In this document: in pieces, positions 22,487 through 33,061 of the stretch
Numbering within the stretch: position 1 is the stretch's first letter
Layout: each line of letters opens with the position of its first letter
Origin: an uncultured Lachnospiraceae bacterium
GTDB taxonomy: Bacteria > Bacillota > Clostridia > Lachnospirales > Lachnospiraceae
DNA length: 52,507 nt
Assembly (NCBI GenBank): GCA_910588285.1
Contig: CAJUQB010000026.1
Coordinates: 1-52,507, forward strand
Reading direction: 5' to 3'
Notes under the pieces: model-generated
The model's database searches: none
Told to the model about the DNA's origin: nothing
The model's input: the letters and a program-made list of their open reading frames with translations, nothing else
Translations under genes and position numbers: made by a program

Positions 22487-24856
22487 ATGGCAAGACACAA
22501 ACGAAAAAAGAGGCGGATTTTATTTAAAATATTTGTGGTGTTTCAATTGCTTTTGATGGTGGCAGTGGTAGCCGGGCTGCTTTTTTATTTCTTCGGGGGC
22601 TACGGGGAGAAGATCAGCGCCATGCAGAAGGAGGCACGGGAATTTGCAGCCGCTTCCACAGAACAGACCTTCCGGGCCGTGGAGACCAGCCTGGTATACG
22701 ATGACAATGGACAGCTGATTTCCACCCTCAAGGGGGAGAAGGACGTATACTATCTGGAATATGAAGAGATTCCGGAATATACCAAGGCAGCCATTGTCAG
22801 CATCGAGGATAAGAAGTTTTATTCCCATCCGGGATTTGACTTGAAGGCAATTTTCCGGGCGGCCAAGGCCCTTCTGGAAAATGGGGAAGTGACTCAGGGC
22901 GGGAGCACCATCACCCAGCAGCTGGCCCGCACCATTTTCCTGACCCAGGATCGGACCTGGGAGCGGAAGGTTGAGGAGATTTTTCTGGCAGTGGAGCTGG
23001 AGCGGAAGTATTCCAAACGTGACATTTTGGAATTTTACCTGAACAATATTTATTTCGGGAATGGCTACTATGGGATTCAGGCGGCCAGCAAGGGATATTT
23101 TGGCAAGGAGGTCAAGGAGCTGACCTTGTCGCAGCAGGCATTTTTATGCGCCATTCCCAACCGGCCCAACTACTATGACCCATTGGAGCATATGGATCAT
23201 ACGCTGCAGCGAAGGGACCGGATCCTGGAGCAGATGAGTAAGGATGGGAAGATCACTGAGGTGACCTGCCATGCGGCCCAGCAGGAGGAGATTGTCCTGC
23301 AGCAGACAGTGCGGAATAAGCATGATTATGTGGAGACCTATATTTATTATTGTGCCACCCGGGTGCTGATGGAGCAGCAGGGCTTTGTATTTCGCACTGA
23401 GTTTGTAGATGAGCTGGATCGGGAGGAATATCAGCAGGCATATGAGGAGCTGTATGGAAGCTGCCAGGCCAGCCTGTATCAGAAGGGCTACCGCATTTAC
23501 ACCTCCATAGATATGGAGATGCAGACAGAGCTTCAGGAAGCTGTGGACGGGGTGCTGGCAGGCTATACGGAGACCAACGAGGAGGGGGTCTATACCCTGC
23601 AGGGCTCTGCGGTGTGCATTGATAACCACAACGGCATGGTTAAGGCCATTGTGGGCGGACGGGATCAGGGCCTTCCGGGGTATACCTTAAACCGCGCCTA
23701 TCAGAGCTTCCGTCAGCCAGGCAGCGCGGTGAAGCCTCTGATTGTCTATACGCCGGCCCTGGAGCGGGGATACCATCCGGACAGTGTGGTGGTGGATGAG
23801 GCCATTGAGGAGGGGCCGCAGAATGCCGACGGCTACTATGGAGGCGAGATGACCCTGCGCTTTGCGGTGGAAAAGTCCAAGAATACCATTGCCTGGAAGC
23901 TGCTGGAGGAGCTGACGCCGGAGGTTGGGCTTCAATATCTGCGGAATATGAATTTTGCCAAGCTCAGCCCGGATGATCTGCGTCTGCCATCCGCCCTGGG
24001 AGGCTTTACCACAGGTGTGTCGGCAGTGGAGATGGCCTCTGCCTACAGCGCCATTGAGAATGACGGGCTGTATCGAAGGCCGGGGTGCGTGAAGTATATT
24101 ACTGATGCGGAGGGGAACATGCTGTATGAGGCAGAACCTTTGGAGACGCGGATTTACGACCAGAATGCAGCCCGGATGATGACAGATATGCTGAAGGGCG
24201 TTCTTGTAACCGGAACCGGAAAGGGACTTGCCCTGACCAGCATGTCCTGCGCCGGCAAGACAGGGACAACCAATGACAATAAGGACGGCTGGTTTGTGGG
24301 CTATACCCCCTATTATACCACCAGTGTCTGGGTGGGGTATGATATGCCAAAGGAGCTGCCGGGACTTAGCGGCTCAACGTATCCGGGGCTGATCTGGAAT
24401 CATTTTATGGAGACGATTCACCAGGGCCTGGAGTCCATGGAATTTCTGCCCTATATTCCGCCGGAGAGGCCGGAAGAGGAGGAAGAGGAGGAACCGGAGG
24501 AGGAAGATCCGGAAGGGGACGAGTCCGGGGAAGGCGGCTTGGACGGAGACGAAACGGAAGAGGAGGATCCGGATGAAGACGGATCGGAGGAGGGAAGCCC
24601 GGAAGGAGACGGAACGGAAGGGAATAGCCCGGAGGGCGGCGGTCCAGGAGGAGACGGAACGGAAGGGAACAGTCCGGAAGACGGCAGTCCAGGAGGAGAC
24701 GGAACGGAAGGGAATAGCCCGGAGGGTGGCAGTCCAGGAGGAGACGGAACGGAAGGGAACAGTCCGGAGAACGGCAGTCCTGGAGACGGAACGGAAGGCA
24801 GCAGGCCAGAAGAGGGGAGCCCAGGAGGCGGATCGGAAGGGAATGGAGTAGAATAG
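22487..24856 (+). CDS. Class A penicillin-binding protein (glycosyltransferase/transpeptidase) with acidic repeat tail
   Basis: 789 residues. A basic N-terminus and one membrane span (about 15-37) precede a GT51 glycosyltransferase domain (IVSIEDKKFYSHPGFD, GGSTITQQLARTIFLTQ, LNNIYFGNGYYGIQAAS) and a transpeptidase domain with SxxK (PGSAVKPL), SxN (EKSKNTIAW) and KTGT (AGKTGTTNDNKDGWFVGYT). It polymerises and cross-links peptidoglycan outside the membrane. After residue about 660 comes a low-complexity tail of glutamate, aspartate, glycine, serine and proline with a tandem 15-residue repeat. The BceRS-like genes follow 15 bases later, so they are probably co-transcribed. Confidence 0.95.
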   Translation: MARHKRKKRRILFKIFVVFQLLLMVAVVAGLLFYFFGGYGEKISAMQKEAREFAAASTEQTFRAVETSLVYDDNGQLISTLKGEKDVYYLEYEEIPEYTKAAIVSIEDKKFYSHPGFDLKAIFRAAKALLENGEVTQGGSTITQQLARTIFLTQDRTWERKVEEIFLAVELERKYSKRDILEFYLNNIYFGNGYYGIQAASKGYFGKEVKELTLSQQAFLCAIPNRPNYYDPLEHMDHTLQRRDRILEQMSKDGKITEVTCHAAQQEEIVLQQTVRNKHDYVETYIYYCATRVLMEQQGFVFRTEFVDELDREEYQQAYEELYGSCQASLYQKGYRIYTSIDMEMQTELQEAVDGVLAGYTETNEEGVYTLQGSAVCIDNHNGMVKAIVGGRDQGLPGYTLNRAYQSFRQPGSAVKPLIVYTPALERGYHPDSVVVDEAIEEGPQNADGYYGGEMTLRFAVEKSKNTIAWKLLEELTPEVGLQYLRNMNFAKLSPDDLRLPSALGGFTTGVSAVEMASAYSAIENDGLYRRPGCVKYITDAEGNMLYEAEPLETRIYDQNAARMMTDMLKGVLVTGTGKGLALTSMSCAGKTGTTNDNKDGWFVGYTPYYTTSVWVGYDMPKELPGLSGSTYPGLIWNHFMETIHQGLESMEFLPYIPPERPEEEEEEEPEEEDPEGDESGEGGLDGDETEEEDPDEDGSEEGSPEGDGTEGNSPEGGGPGGDGTEGNSPEDGSPGGDGTEGNSPEGGSPGGDGTEGNSPENGSPGDGTEGSRPEEGSPGGGSEGNGVE
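24611..24787 (+). repeat. 45-bp tandem repeat in the PBP tail
   Basis: Three 45-base units (starting 24611, 24656, 24701) and a fourth of 42 bases (24746) each encode a version of GTEGNSPEGGSPGGD. A fifth degenerate unit runs towards the stop. All unit lengths are multiples of three, so copy number can change without a frameshift. Confidence 0.9.
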
Positions 24857-24871
24857 AATAGAGGAATGCCT

Positions 24872-25537
24872 ATGCAAAAAATCATGATCATTGAGGACGA
24901 GCCGGCAGTTCGTGAGGAGCTGGCCTTCCTTCTGGAAAACGAGGGCTACAAGCCCCTGGCAGTCACGGAATTCCATAATGCAGCAGAGAAGGTTCGGGCA
25001 AGCGCCCCGGATCTCATTTTGCTGGACCTGGGACTGCCGGGGCGTGACGGCCTGTCCATCTGTGCAGCGATTCGGCGTGAGAGCAGCATTCCCATTATTT
25101 TTGTGACCAGCCGGGATTCCACGGTGGATGAGCTGAAGGCTCTGAGCATGGGCGGAGACGATTATATCACAAAGCCCTACAATATCCCCGTGCTGCTGGC
25201 CAGGATCAAGACCGTGCTTCGGCGAAGCGGCGGAATGGGGGAGCAGGAGCTTATCGAGGCCTGCGGCATGAAGCTGAACCTTACAAAGGGTGTGGTAAGT
25301 GCAGACGGCAAAACAGTGGAGCTTAGCCGCAACGAGCTGCAGATTCTGGCGTACCTGATGAGCCATGCCGGGGAGATCGTCTCCCGGGCGGATCTGATTG
25401 ATGCCCTCTGGGACAGCCGGATTTATATTGACGACAATACCTTAAGCGTCAACATGACAAGGCTCCGGGGCAGGCTGGAGGAGCTTGGAATGGCCGGGTG
25501 TATCAAAACCAGACGGGGAATGGGGTATCAGCTATGA
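24872..25537 (+). CDS. OmpR/BceR-type response regulator
   Basis: 221 residues. Receiver domain IMIIEDEP (acidic pair), LILLDLGLPGRDG (phospho-aspartate), FVTSRD and DDYITKPY with the conserved lysine, followed by a winged-helix DNA-binding domain (VELSRNELQILAYLMSHAGEIVSRADLIDALWDS). GAGGA lies 6 bases before the ATG at 24872; an upstream ATG at 24866 abuts it. The kinase overlaps by four bases. With BceAB-like genes downstream this is a cell-envelope antibiotic response system. Confidence 0.92.
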   Translation: MQKIMIIEDEPAVREELAFLLENEGYKPLAVTEFHNAAEKVRASAPDLILLDLGLPGRDGLSICAAIRRESSIPIIFVTSRDSTVDELKALSMGGDDYITKPYNIPVLLARIKTVLRRSGGMGEQELIEACGMKLNLTKGVVSADGKTVELSRNELQILAYLMSHAGEIVSRADLIDALWDSRIYIDDNTLSVNMTRLRGRLEELGMAGCIKTRRGMGYQL

Positions 25538-26610
25538 CTTTTTGTGAATTTTTATCAGACCATTTGAATCAAATCGTATTACAGGGGCTGGCGCTGGCAG
25601 TGTCAGCCCTGTTTTTGTTGAGCACAGGAACCCAGCCCGGTGTGGTGGCGCTTCTGTCTCTTGTGCTGCTTTTGATTTTTTCAGCAGCTCAGGCAGCAGA
25701 GTTTTGGAAGAGGAAACGCAGGCTGGAGGAGCTCTATGCCGTGATGGAAGGCCTGGATCAGAAATACCTGTTTTCAGAGTGCGTGCCGCTGCCCCGGGAG
25801 ACATATGAGCGCCGCCTGTTTGACCTGATGGGCCGAAGCGGAAGAGCGATGATTGGCGCGGTATCAAATGCCCAGGCAGCCCAGCGGGAGTACCGGGAAT
25901 ATATTGAGAGCTGGGTTCATGAGATCAAGGCTCCCATTACGGCGGCAGGGCTGATCTGCAATCACGCAGAGCCCAAGCTGCGCCGCAGGCTGCTGCAGGA
26001 GCTTGGCCAGATTGAGAGCCATGTGGAGCGGGCGCTGTTCTATGCCCGGGCGGAGAGCCCGGAAAAGGACATACTGATACGTCAGGTTGCGTTGAAGGAG
26101 ATTGGGGACCAGGCCATAGCCAGCCATCGGGCCCTCCTGATTCAGAGCGGGATCCAGGTAGAGACAGAGGGCCTTGAGCAGAGGGTATATACCGATGAAA
26201 AATGGGCGGTATTCATTCTGAGTCAGCTGCTGCAGAATGCAGCCCGCTACCGGCGGGAGCATCCGGCAGACGAGCCGAATGCCGGAGAAGGAGCTGTAAC
26301 AGACAAGCCGGATGCCGGAGGGGAGCAGAATCCCAGGATTCGTCTGAAGGCAAGGACCCTGGGGAAGCTGGTACAGCTTGAGGTCAGCGACAATGGCATG
26401 GGAATTGCAGCCCATGAGCTGCCCCGGGTCTTTGACCGGGGCTTTACCGGCAGCAACGGCCGCAGCAGGGGAGGCTCTACCGGGATGGGCCTGTATCTGT
26501 GCCGCAGGCTGGCAGGCAGCCTGGAGCTGGAGATTGAGATTCGCTCCAGGGAGGGGGAGGGGACAGCAGTAACCCTTACCTTCCCTGCCAGGGAGATTCG
26601 CCAGGAGTGA
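25534..26610 (+). CDS. BceS-like intramembrane-sensing histidine kinase
   Basis: 358 residues. Two membrane spans near the N-terminus are joined by a very short loop (IVLQGLALAVSALFLL ... VVALLSLVLLLIFSA), as in kinases that sense through an ABC transporter. The H-box is SWVHEIKAPI, the N-box LLQNAARY, with DNGMGI and GSTGMGLYL as ATP-binding G-boxes. A run of about 25 residues (PADEPNAGEG ... DKPDAGGEQ) is inserted between N-box and G1, with an internal near-repeat; this is unusual. The start overlaps the regulator stop as ATGA. Confidence 0.92.
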   Translation: MTFCEFLSDHLNQIVLQGLALAVSALFLLSTGTQPGVVALLSLVLLLIFSAAQAAEFWKRKRRLEELYAVMEGLDQKYLFSECVPLPRETYERRLFDLMGRSGRAMIGAVSNAQAAQREYREYIESWVHEIKAPITAAGLICNHAEPKLRRRLLQELGQIESHVERALFYARAESPEKDILIRQVALKEIGDQAIASHRALLIQSGIQVETEGLEQRVYTDEKWAVFILSQLLQNAARYRREHPADEPNAGEGAVTDKPDAGGEQNPRIRLKARTLGKLVQLEVSDNGMGIAAHELPRVFDRGFTGSNGRSRGGSTGMGLYLCRRLAGSLELEIEIRSREGEGTAVTLTFPAREIRQE

Positions 26611-26626
26611 AGCCCACAGTCAAAAT

Positions 26627-26642
26627 CTTACAATACTGTAAG
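26627..26642 (+). promoter_or_regulatory. BceR-type operator upstream of the BceAB-like genes
   Basis: CTTACA-ATAC-TGTAAG is a perfect inverted repeat with four-base spacing. It fits the TNACA-N4-TGTNA form described for BceR-like regulators. It lies 110 bases before the ATPase start and 17 bases after the kinase stop. Confidence 0.75.
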
Positions 26643-26751
26643 GGAAATCAATAATACTTCGCTACAAGGGATCTTGCTTTGGAGGTATGATGTGTTTACA
26701 GAAGCACATAGACACAGCAACATCAGCAATTCAGCGAAGGAGGCAAACAAC

Positions 26752-27510
26752 ATGCTGCTGGTAGAAAACATTGAAAAATATTACGGAAGTAAAAATAACG
26801 TAACAAAGGCCTTGGACCGGGTCAGCTTTCAGGTAGAGCAGGGAGAATTTATCGCTATCATGGGAGCGTCGGGCAGCGGCAAGACCACCCTGCTCAATTG
26901 TATCTCCACCATTGATACAGTAAGCGCAGGCAGGATTCTTCTGGATGGGGAAAACGTCTCAGAGCTTTCGGCAAAGGAGCTGGCCCGGTTCCGGCGGGAG
27001 CGGCTGGGATTCGTATTCCAGGAATTTAACCTGCTGGATACGCTGACCATTGAGGAAAATATCGGCCTGGCCCTGTCCCTGACCCACAGCGATCCGGGGG
27101 AGGTAAAAAGGAAGGTAGAGGCAGTGGCGGATCAGCTTGGCATCCGGGAGATCCTTGGAAAGTTCCCCTACCAGGTATCCGGGGGCCAGAAGCAGCGGGC
27201 AGCCTGCGCCCGGGCCATGGTGGGAGGCCAGTCCCTGATCCTGGCAGACGAACCTACCGGGGCCCTGGATTCCAAGGCCTCCAAGAATCTTCTGGAGATT
27301 ATGACGCAGATGAACCAGAATATGGGTGCGACCATCCTGATGGTGACCCATGATGCCTACAGCGCCTGCTATGCAAAGCGGATCCTGTTTCTCAAGGATG
27401 GACGCATCTTCAACGAGCTGTTGAAGGGAGAGCGGACACGGCCTGTCTTCTACCATGAGATTCTGGATGTGCTGGCTCTGTTAGGGGGTGATGTCAGTGA
27501 CGTTATCTAA
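26752..27510 (+). CDS. BceA-like ABC transporter ATP-binding protein
   Basis: 252 residues, with Walker A GASGSGKT, Q-loop VFQEFNLLDTLTIEENI, signature VSGGQKQRAACARAM, Walker B LILADEPTGALDSK and MVTHD. The sequence is typical of the peptide-antibiotic resistance and sensing ABC family. AAGGAGG precedes the ATG at 26752. The gene overlaps the permease start by 23 bases. It works with the following FtsX-type permease and, by family analogy, activates the adjacent kinase. Confidence 0.93.
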   Translation: MLLVENIEKYYGSKNNVTKALDRVSFQVEQGEFIAIMGASGSGKTTLLNCISTIDTVSAGRILLDGENVSELSAKELARFRRERLGFVFQEFNLLDTLTIEENIGLALSLTHSDPGEVKRKVEAVADQLGIREILGKFPYQVSGGQKQRAACARAMVGGQSLILADEPTGALDSKASKNLLEIMTQMNQNMGATILMVTHDAYSACYAKRILFLKDGRIFNELLKGERTRPVFYHEILDVLALLGGDVSDVI

Positions 27511-29446
27511 GCTTTCCATGCGGAACGCCAGGCGGCAGGCTGCGGATTATCTTGTTTATTTTGCAACGATTGTGCTGGTGGCGGCCCTCCTCTATGCCTT
27601 TAACGGATTGATTTTTTCCGAGGAGCTTAGGCGGCTTTCCAAGCAGATGGCAATTCTCCCGCCCATGATCGTGCTGGCCAGCATTGTGGTGGTCTGCATC
27701 ATCGGCTGGCTGGTGTCCTACACCACCAGATATATGCTGACCCGCCGCAGCCGGGAGCTGGGAACCTACATTCTGATCGGCCTGGAAAATAACCAGGTGG
27801 CCCGGATGTTCCTGCTGGAAAATCTGGCGGTGGGAGGCTGTGCCCTGGTAATTGGGATCCTGCTGGGCAACCTTCTGTATCAGGCGCTGCGGGCAATTGT
27901 ACTGGCCCTCTTTGGGGCGGCCTATCATTTTTCCCTTTCTATTTCCGGAAAAACAATGGCACTCACCCTGCTGTATTTTCTGTTCATCTATCTGTTTGCC
28001 CAGCTGAAAAGCCGCAAACGAATCCGCAAAATGAATATTTGCCAGCTGCTCTACTATGAACGGCAAAATGAAGGCGCAGTGGTGAAAACCGGAAAAAATC
28101 GGCGTGTCATGTTCGTGGTTTCTATTATTTTAGGAGTGACGGGAACCCTGCTCCTGATGGCCGGCAGTTATTTCTGTATCCTTGGCATTTGTTTTTTGAT
28201 TGCTTTTCTCTATGGGTTTTTCTTAAGCTTTGCCTCCGGAGTACCGGCATATTTTGAAAAGCGTCCAGCCAGGAAGTACCAGGGCCAGAGGCTTCTGATC
28301 TTCCGCACCCTGACCGCCAAGCTGGGGTCTATGGGCGTGCTTATGGCCACCATTTCCCTGCTCTTTATAGCCACAATCCTTACCGTTGGGGTTGGGATGG
28401 TTTTTAATGGGTTATATTGGGGCCGGGTGGAGAAAAACAATTGCTTCGACCTGGTTCTCGCCACCGATGACACCGGGGAGGCTGTCTATGAGAGCTGCCT
28501 GGATTACATTCAGGAAAATATTCCTCTGAAGGAGGCAAGGAGCTATGATGTCTATCTGCTGGATACAGATCATGTCATGGCATATACAGAGGTCAGCACC
28601 ATGTATTATCGCTATTATGGAAAGGATTCTGTGATGAAGGAGAGCGACTATATGGCGCTGCGCCGTATGCTGGGATACCCGGAGGTTGTCCTCCCTCCGG
28701 GGCAGTATCTGATCCACTGCCAGCCTTATGTGGAGGCCGGATTGAAGGGATTTACAGGAGAGGTGCGCCTGGGGGGCGAAGTCCTTAAGAGGGGGGAAAC
28801 CTGCACGGAAGTATTTGCCCAGAATATGTATGATTTCGGAAACGGAGCCGGCTTTATTCTGGTCGTTCCGGATGAGCTGGTGGAGGGCTGCCAGGTGAAT
28901 CACACCATGTATGTGGCCATGGCCCGTGAGCCGATTACAGAAGAGCAGTACAATAAGCTGTTTGCCCTCAAGGAGGATATTCTCTGGGAGCAGGAGATAA
29001 TGGATGACGCGATGCTCTATGTCAAGGCAGCGGATGAGGCCCAGGCAGCCGCCGGGACAGCCTCAACCGTATTTCCCATGTATTATCTGGCTCTGGTGCT
29101 GGCCATGACAGCAGCCACCATCCTGACCATTCAGCAGCTTGGGGAGGCCAGGCATTACCGGCAGCAGTTTGCACTCCTTAAGAAGCTGGGCATGGATGGA
29201 CAGGAGATGGGAAAGGCCTTGAGGACACAGTTTGCCATCTATTATCTGATGCCGGCCATCCCGCCGGTGCTGGTGGGCATACCGGTGATCAAGAGCCTGG
29301 CAGATGCCGTGGAGCCGGGAACCATGGTGGGGATTTACCATCCCCTGGTAATTATCGGAATGGCCCTTGGGATGTTTTTCCTGATCTACGGGATCTATAT
29401 TTTGCTGGCCTACAGCAGCATGAAGCGAAGCGTGCTGCCGGAATAA
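27488..29446 (+). CDS. BceB-like FtsX-family permease
   Basis: 652 residues with about ten membrane spans and one large extracellular region between the middle spans (about residues 315-505), the hallmark of BceB-type permeases. The start is GTG at 27488 or ATG at 27491, inside the end of the ATPase gene. It probably recognises a lipid II-binding or similar peptide antibiotic. The linkage to a class A PBP upstream supports an envelope role. The actual inducer is unknown. Confidence 0.92.
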   Translation: MMSVTLSKLSMRNARRQAADYLVYFATIVLVAALLYAFNGLIFSEELRRLSKQMAILPPMIVLASIVVVCIIGWLVSYTTRYMLTRRSRELGTYILIGLENNQVARMFLLENLAVGGCALVIGILLGNLLYQALRAIVLALFGAAYHFSLSISGKTMALTLLYFLFIYLFAQLKSRKRIRKMNICQLLYYERQNEGAVVKTGKNRRVMFVVSIILGVTGTLLLMAGSYFCILGICFLIAFLYGFFLSFASGVPAYFEKRPARKYQGQRLLIFRTLTAKLGSMGVLMATISLLFIATILTVGVGMVFNGLYWGRVEKNNCFDLVLATDDTGEAVYESCLDYIQENIPLKEARSYDVYLLDTDHVMAYTEVSTMYYRYYGKDSVMKESDYMALRRMLGYPEVVLPPGQYLIHCQPYVEAGLKGFTGEVRLGGEVLKRGETCTEVFAQNMYDFGNGAGFILVVPDELVEGCQVNHTMYVAMAREPITEEQYNKLFALKEDILWEQEIMDDAMLYVKAADEAQAAAGTASTVFPMYYLALVLAMTAATILTIQQLGEARHYRQQFALLKKLGMDGQEMGKALRTQFAIYYLMPAIPPVLVGIPVIKSLADAVEPGTMVGIYHPLVIIGMALGMFFLIYGIYILLAYSSMKRSVLPE

Positions 29447-29451
29447 GGAGG

Positions 29452-29484
29452 AGAAGGGGGATGCCTTGCTGCTGTCCCCCTTCT
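29452..29484. terminator. Stem-loop between convergent permease genes
   Basis: AGAAGGGGGA (29452-29461) pairs perfectly with TCCCCCTTCT (29475-29484). The following bases are only moderately T-rich (GTTATA), so termination is likely but not certain. Confidence 0.55.
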
Positions 29485-29494
29485 GTTATACCGG

Positions 29495-29580
29495 TTTTTC
29501 ATTGCCGCATCAGATGCTGCCGGTTCCTCATTGCCGCATCTGATGATACCTGTTTCTCATTGTCGCATCTGGCGCTGCCG
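29495..29580. repeat. Three imperfect ~28-bp tandem repeats
   Basis: Three units share a core of CTCATTGCCGCATCTGATG followed by CTGCCG or a variant. They lie between the stop of the BceB-like gene and the stop of the convergent 925-residue permease. They are non-coding. Confidence 0.7.
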
Positions 29581-32354
29581 TTACCCGTCTATCTTCAGCT
29601 CATCCACAATATTTTCCTGTTTTACCTTGCGCATAGAATAGATCATCGTGCTGCCCACCACTGCAAATACACTGAAAATTGCGATCAGGTAGCTGGGCCA
29701 GGGCAGGTAGAAGCCTGTTTCCCAGCCCTTGCCAACGGCACAGTAAATGCGCCAGTTGACGAACAGCGATACCGGAAGGCCCAAGAGCATTCCCTTGAGG
29801 CCATAAAGCAGGCACTCGTAGCACATCATCCGCCGAAAGCCGCGCTGGTCCATGCCGGTGGAGCGCAGCATGGCAAAATCGCGCCGCCGAAGCAGGATGT
29901 TGGTGGAGATGGTGTTAAATACATTGGCCGCGGCGATCAGGGAGATCAGGATAATAAAGCCGTAGGAAAATACCGTGATGGTAATCACCAGGCTGCGGTT
30001 CTGGGCCTTTTCCGCCACAAAGTCATAGAGGGAGCTGGTGGTCATCTGGTTCTCCTTCAGGATCCGGGACAGGTCGTCCATGGCCTTGGTGTGGTCGCTG
30101 GCAGTAAAGACAAAATTGCTGTCAATATGGTGAAAGTGGGGCATGGTTTCCGGCAAAATGGCGGTGCGGCAGCTCTCCGGATAAATGAGCAGGGGGGCGC
30201 TGAAGGAATGATCGCCCAGGAAAAAGGGCGCGTCTGTCAGGAACCCTCCGATGTCAGCCGGAAGCCGGAGGGTACATTCCTCCGGGGAAAAGAACACATA
30301 GTCTTCCTGCCGGGCATCATAAAATTCATACCGGATAGTATTATTTTCATCATAGTCCCGATTGAAATACTCTGCCTCGATTCCTTCCGGAATCACTACC
30401 TGCTCCAGCTCCAGGGGGATGTCGGAGGCAGACTCCGCAAACACATGGCAGGTTTTGTATTTTTCAATGGTATCGTCATAGACCCGAATAAAATCTGCGA
30501 CCAGGGCCCTGGGCCGGGCGGGATCCATAAAATCCTCCGGCGGCAGATTCTGCTGCTTCAGGTAATCCGCAAAGGTGTCGTCATCAATAAAATACAGGTT
30601 GGCATACAGGCGGAGTGTACCGTCGTCCTCCAGAGGGCCGGCGCCATAGTATTCCAGATATTCCCCGGAAATGTGCTCCGGCTCCACGTACAGGTAGGTA
30701 TTGCTGCATATGGTGGCAGCGGCCTGGGTGATGCTGTCCAGGGCATGAAACTGATCCAGCAGCCCATGGCTTTCCTTCAGCTCCTCCCAGTTTGACATAT
30801 GGTAGTAGTAGGAAATATCTGCCGCAGTTTCCGACAGGACATTTTCTGCCGCAATCATCAGGTAGCTGGAAAAGCTGCTGGCGGAGATAAACAGCACCAG
30901 GCTGACAAATAAGGAGATTACGGTGGCACGGTATTTCCTGCGGTTCCGCTTAAAATTCTTGCCGGCCAGCAGGCCCGGAAGTCCGAAGAGCTTCAGAGTC
31001 AGCCGGGAGCCCCGCACTTTTTTGGCCCGGATGTGGATATCAGCCGTCATGCGGATGGCTTCTATGGGCGACATACGTGTGGTCCGAAGGATCGGAAAAA
31101 ATGCTGAGATCAGCACAGTTGCCAGCCCAATCCCGGCAGCAACCACCAGAGCCATGGGTGCAACATGCAGGGTCAGCGGCACATTCCAGCTGGTATTCCC
31201 GTTGATGAAGCTGGATACGGATGCCCCCAGAAAATGGAAGGTAATGCCAATGCCTGCAATTCCTGCCAAAATGCCCAGGGGAATGCCGATCATACACAAA
31301 AAGAATGCTTCAAACAGCACGCTGTGGATCAGCTGGCGCCTGGTGGCTCCGATGGAGGACAGAAGCCCAAACTGCTTGGTGCGTTCCGTGACGGAGATGG
31401 AGAAGGCATTGTAGATCAGGGCCACGGAACCAAATATTATGATAAAGATCAGGATGGCAGCCAGGCTGAAAAGGACAGCCTGGTAATTGCTTTCTCCTCC
31501 GCCCAGCTGGCGCAGGACATCCGAGTTGGTGGTGAACCACCGGGGTGCATTTGCCAGGAGCCAGTCCTCCGCCTCCCGGGGATTGTCAAACAGGATATAA
31601 GCATCGTATACGGCAGAAGGGTCGCTTTCTGCATTTGCCAGGGCGGAACGGAAGGTCAGGGCCGTGTAGCCGGGGGCGCTGTAGTTCTCAAAGGCAGGAC
31701 GTTCATAAAAGCCTGCTACCGTATAGGTCTGCTGCCGTGTGTCGGTAAGCTGTTCTACGGTTTCCGGATCAATGGTGCTCCCGTCATAGTCGTCCCGGGC
31801 CTTGCGTTCCTCTTCCGTGTACAGATAGGATATCTGCTGATCCAGAACCATGGGGGTTCCCTCCGCATCCACAGAGAGGCGGCTGCCAACGTCCAGTGTC
31901 AGGGTATCGCCCAGGGACAGGGTGACACCGCCATTGTAGGACAGGTGCTCCGGAATCAGGAGCTCTGTATCATTTTCCGGCAGACGGCCCTCCGTGACAT
32001 GGATGGGCAGCAGATCGGCAGCGTTTTCGCTCATGCCGGCGATATAGAGATAAGGCTTATCCGGGTTGGTACAGTCCTCCAGACGGGCGTAGCCAATATG
32101 CTCCAGGTAGGCCACCTGATCGATGGTAAAATAGTGGTTCAGCAGTGTCCTGCGCTCCTCCCCGGTCACATCCATACAGCCGTGCCAGCTGCCCTCCCGC
32201 ATGATGGCTGTGGTCAGCAGGTAGTGCTGGCCAGAGGAAACGCTGGTGGTGACGGCAGTGAACATGGCCAGGGACAAAATGATCCCAATGATGGTGACAA
32301 TGGTCCGTGTCTTGTTTTCCTTCAGGTTTTTCAATACAATTTTTCGAAAAATTC

Positions 32355-32358
<4 letters not shown>
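29581..32358 (-). CDS. Large FtsX-family ABC transporter permease
   Basis: 925 residues. An N-terminal span (TIVTIIGIILSLAMFTAVTT) is followed by a large extracellular domain, a block of spans (FSLAAILIFIIIFGSVALIY ... FLCMIGIPLGILAGIAGIG), a central span near 485, a second extracellular domain, and a final FtsX block (GFIILISLIAAANVFNTIST ... LIAIFSVFAVVGSTMIYSM). This duplicated layout is common in lachnospiral permeases paired with two-component systems. It overlaps the ATPase gene by four bases. The substrate is unknown; peptide export or sensing is inferred. Confidence 0.9.
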
Positions 32359-33038
<680 letters not shown>

Positions 33039-33061
33039 GGTAACCTCCGATAAAATATGTT

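Noticed and set aside
24611..24787. CRISPR-like regular repeats
   Set aside because: The units are contiguous with no unique spacers and are in frame within the PBP tail. The 26-bp and 41-bp repeats elsewhere are likewise plain tandem repeats.
24374..25366. 330-residue minus-strand open frame over the PBP tail and response regulator
   Set aside because: It arises from the repetitive GGA/GAC-rich tail read in reverse and from the regulator gene; there is no independent coding evidence.
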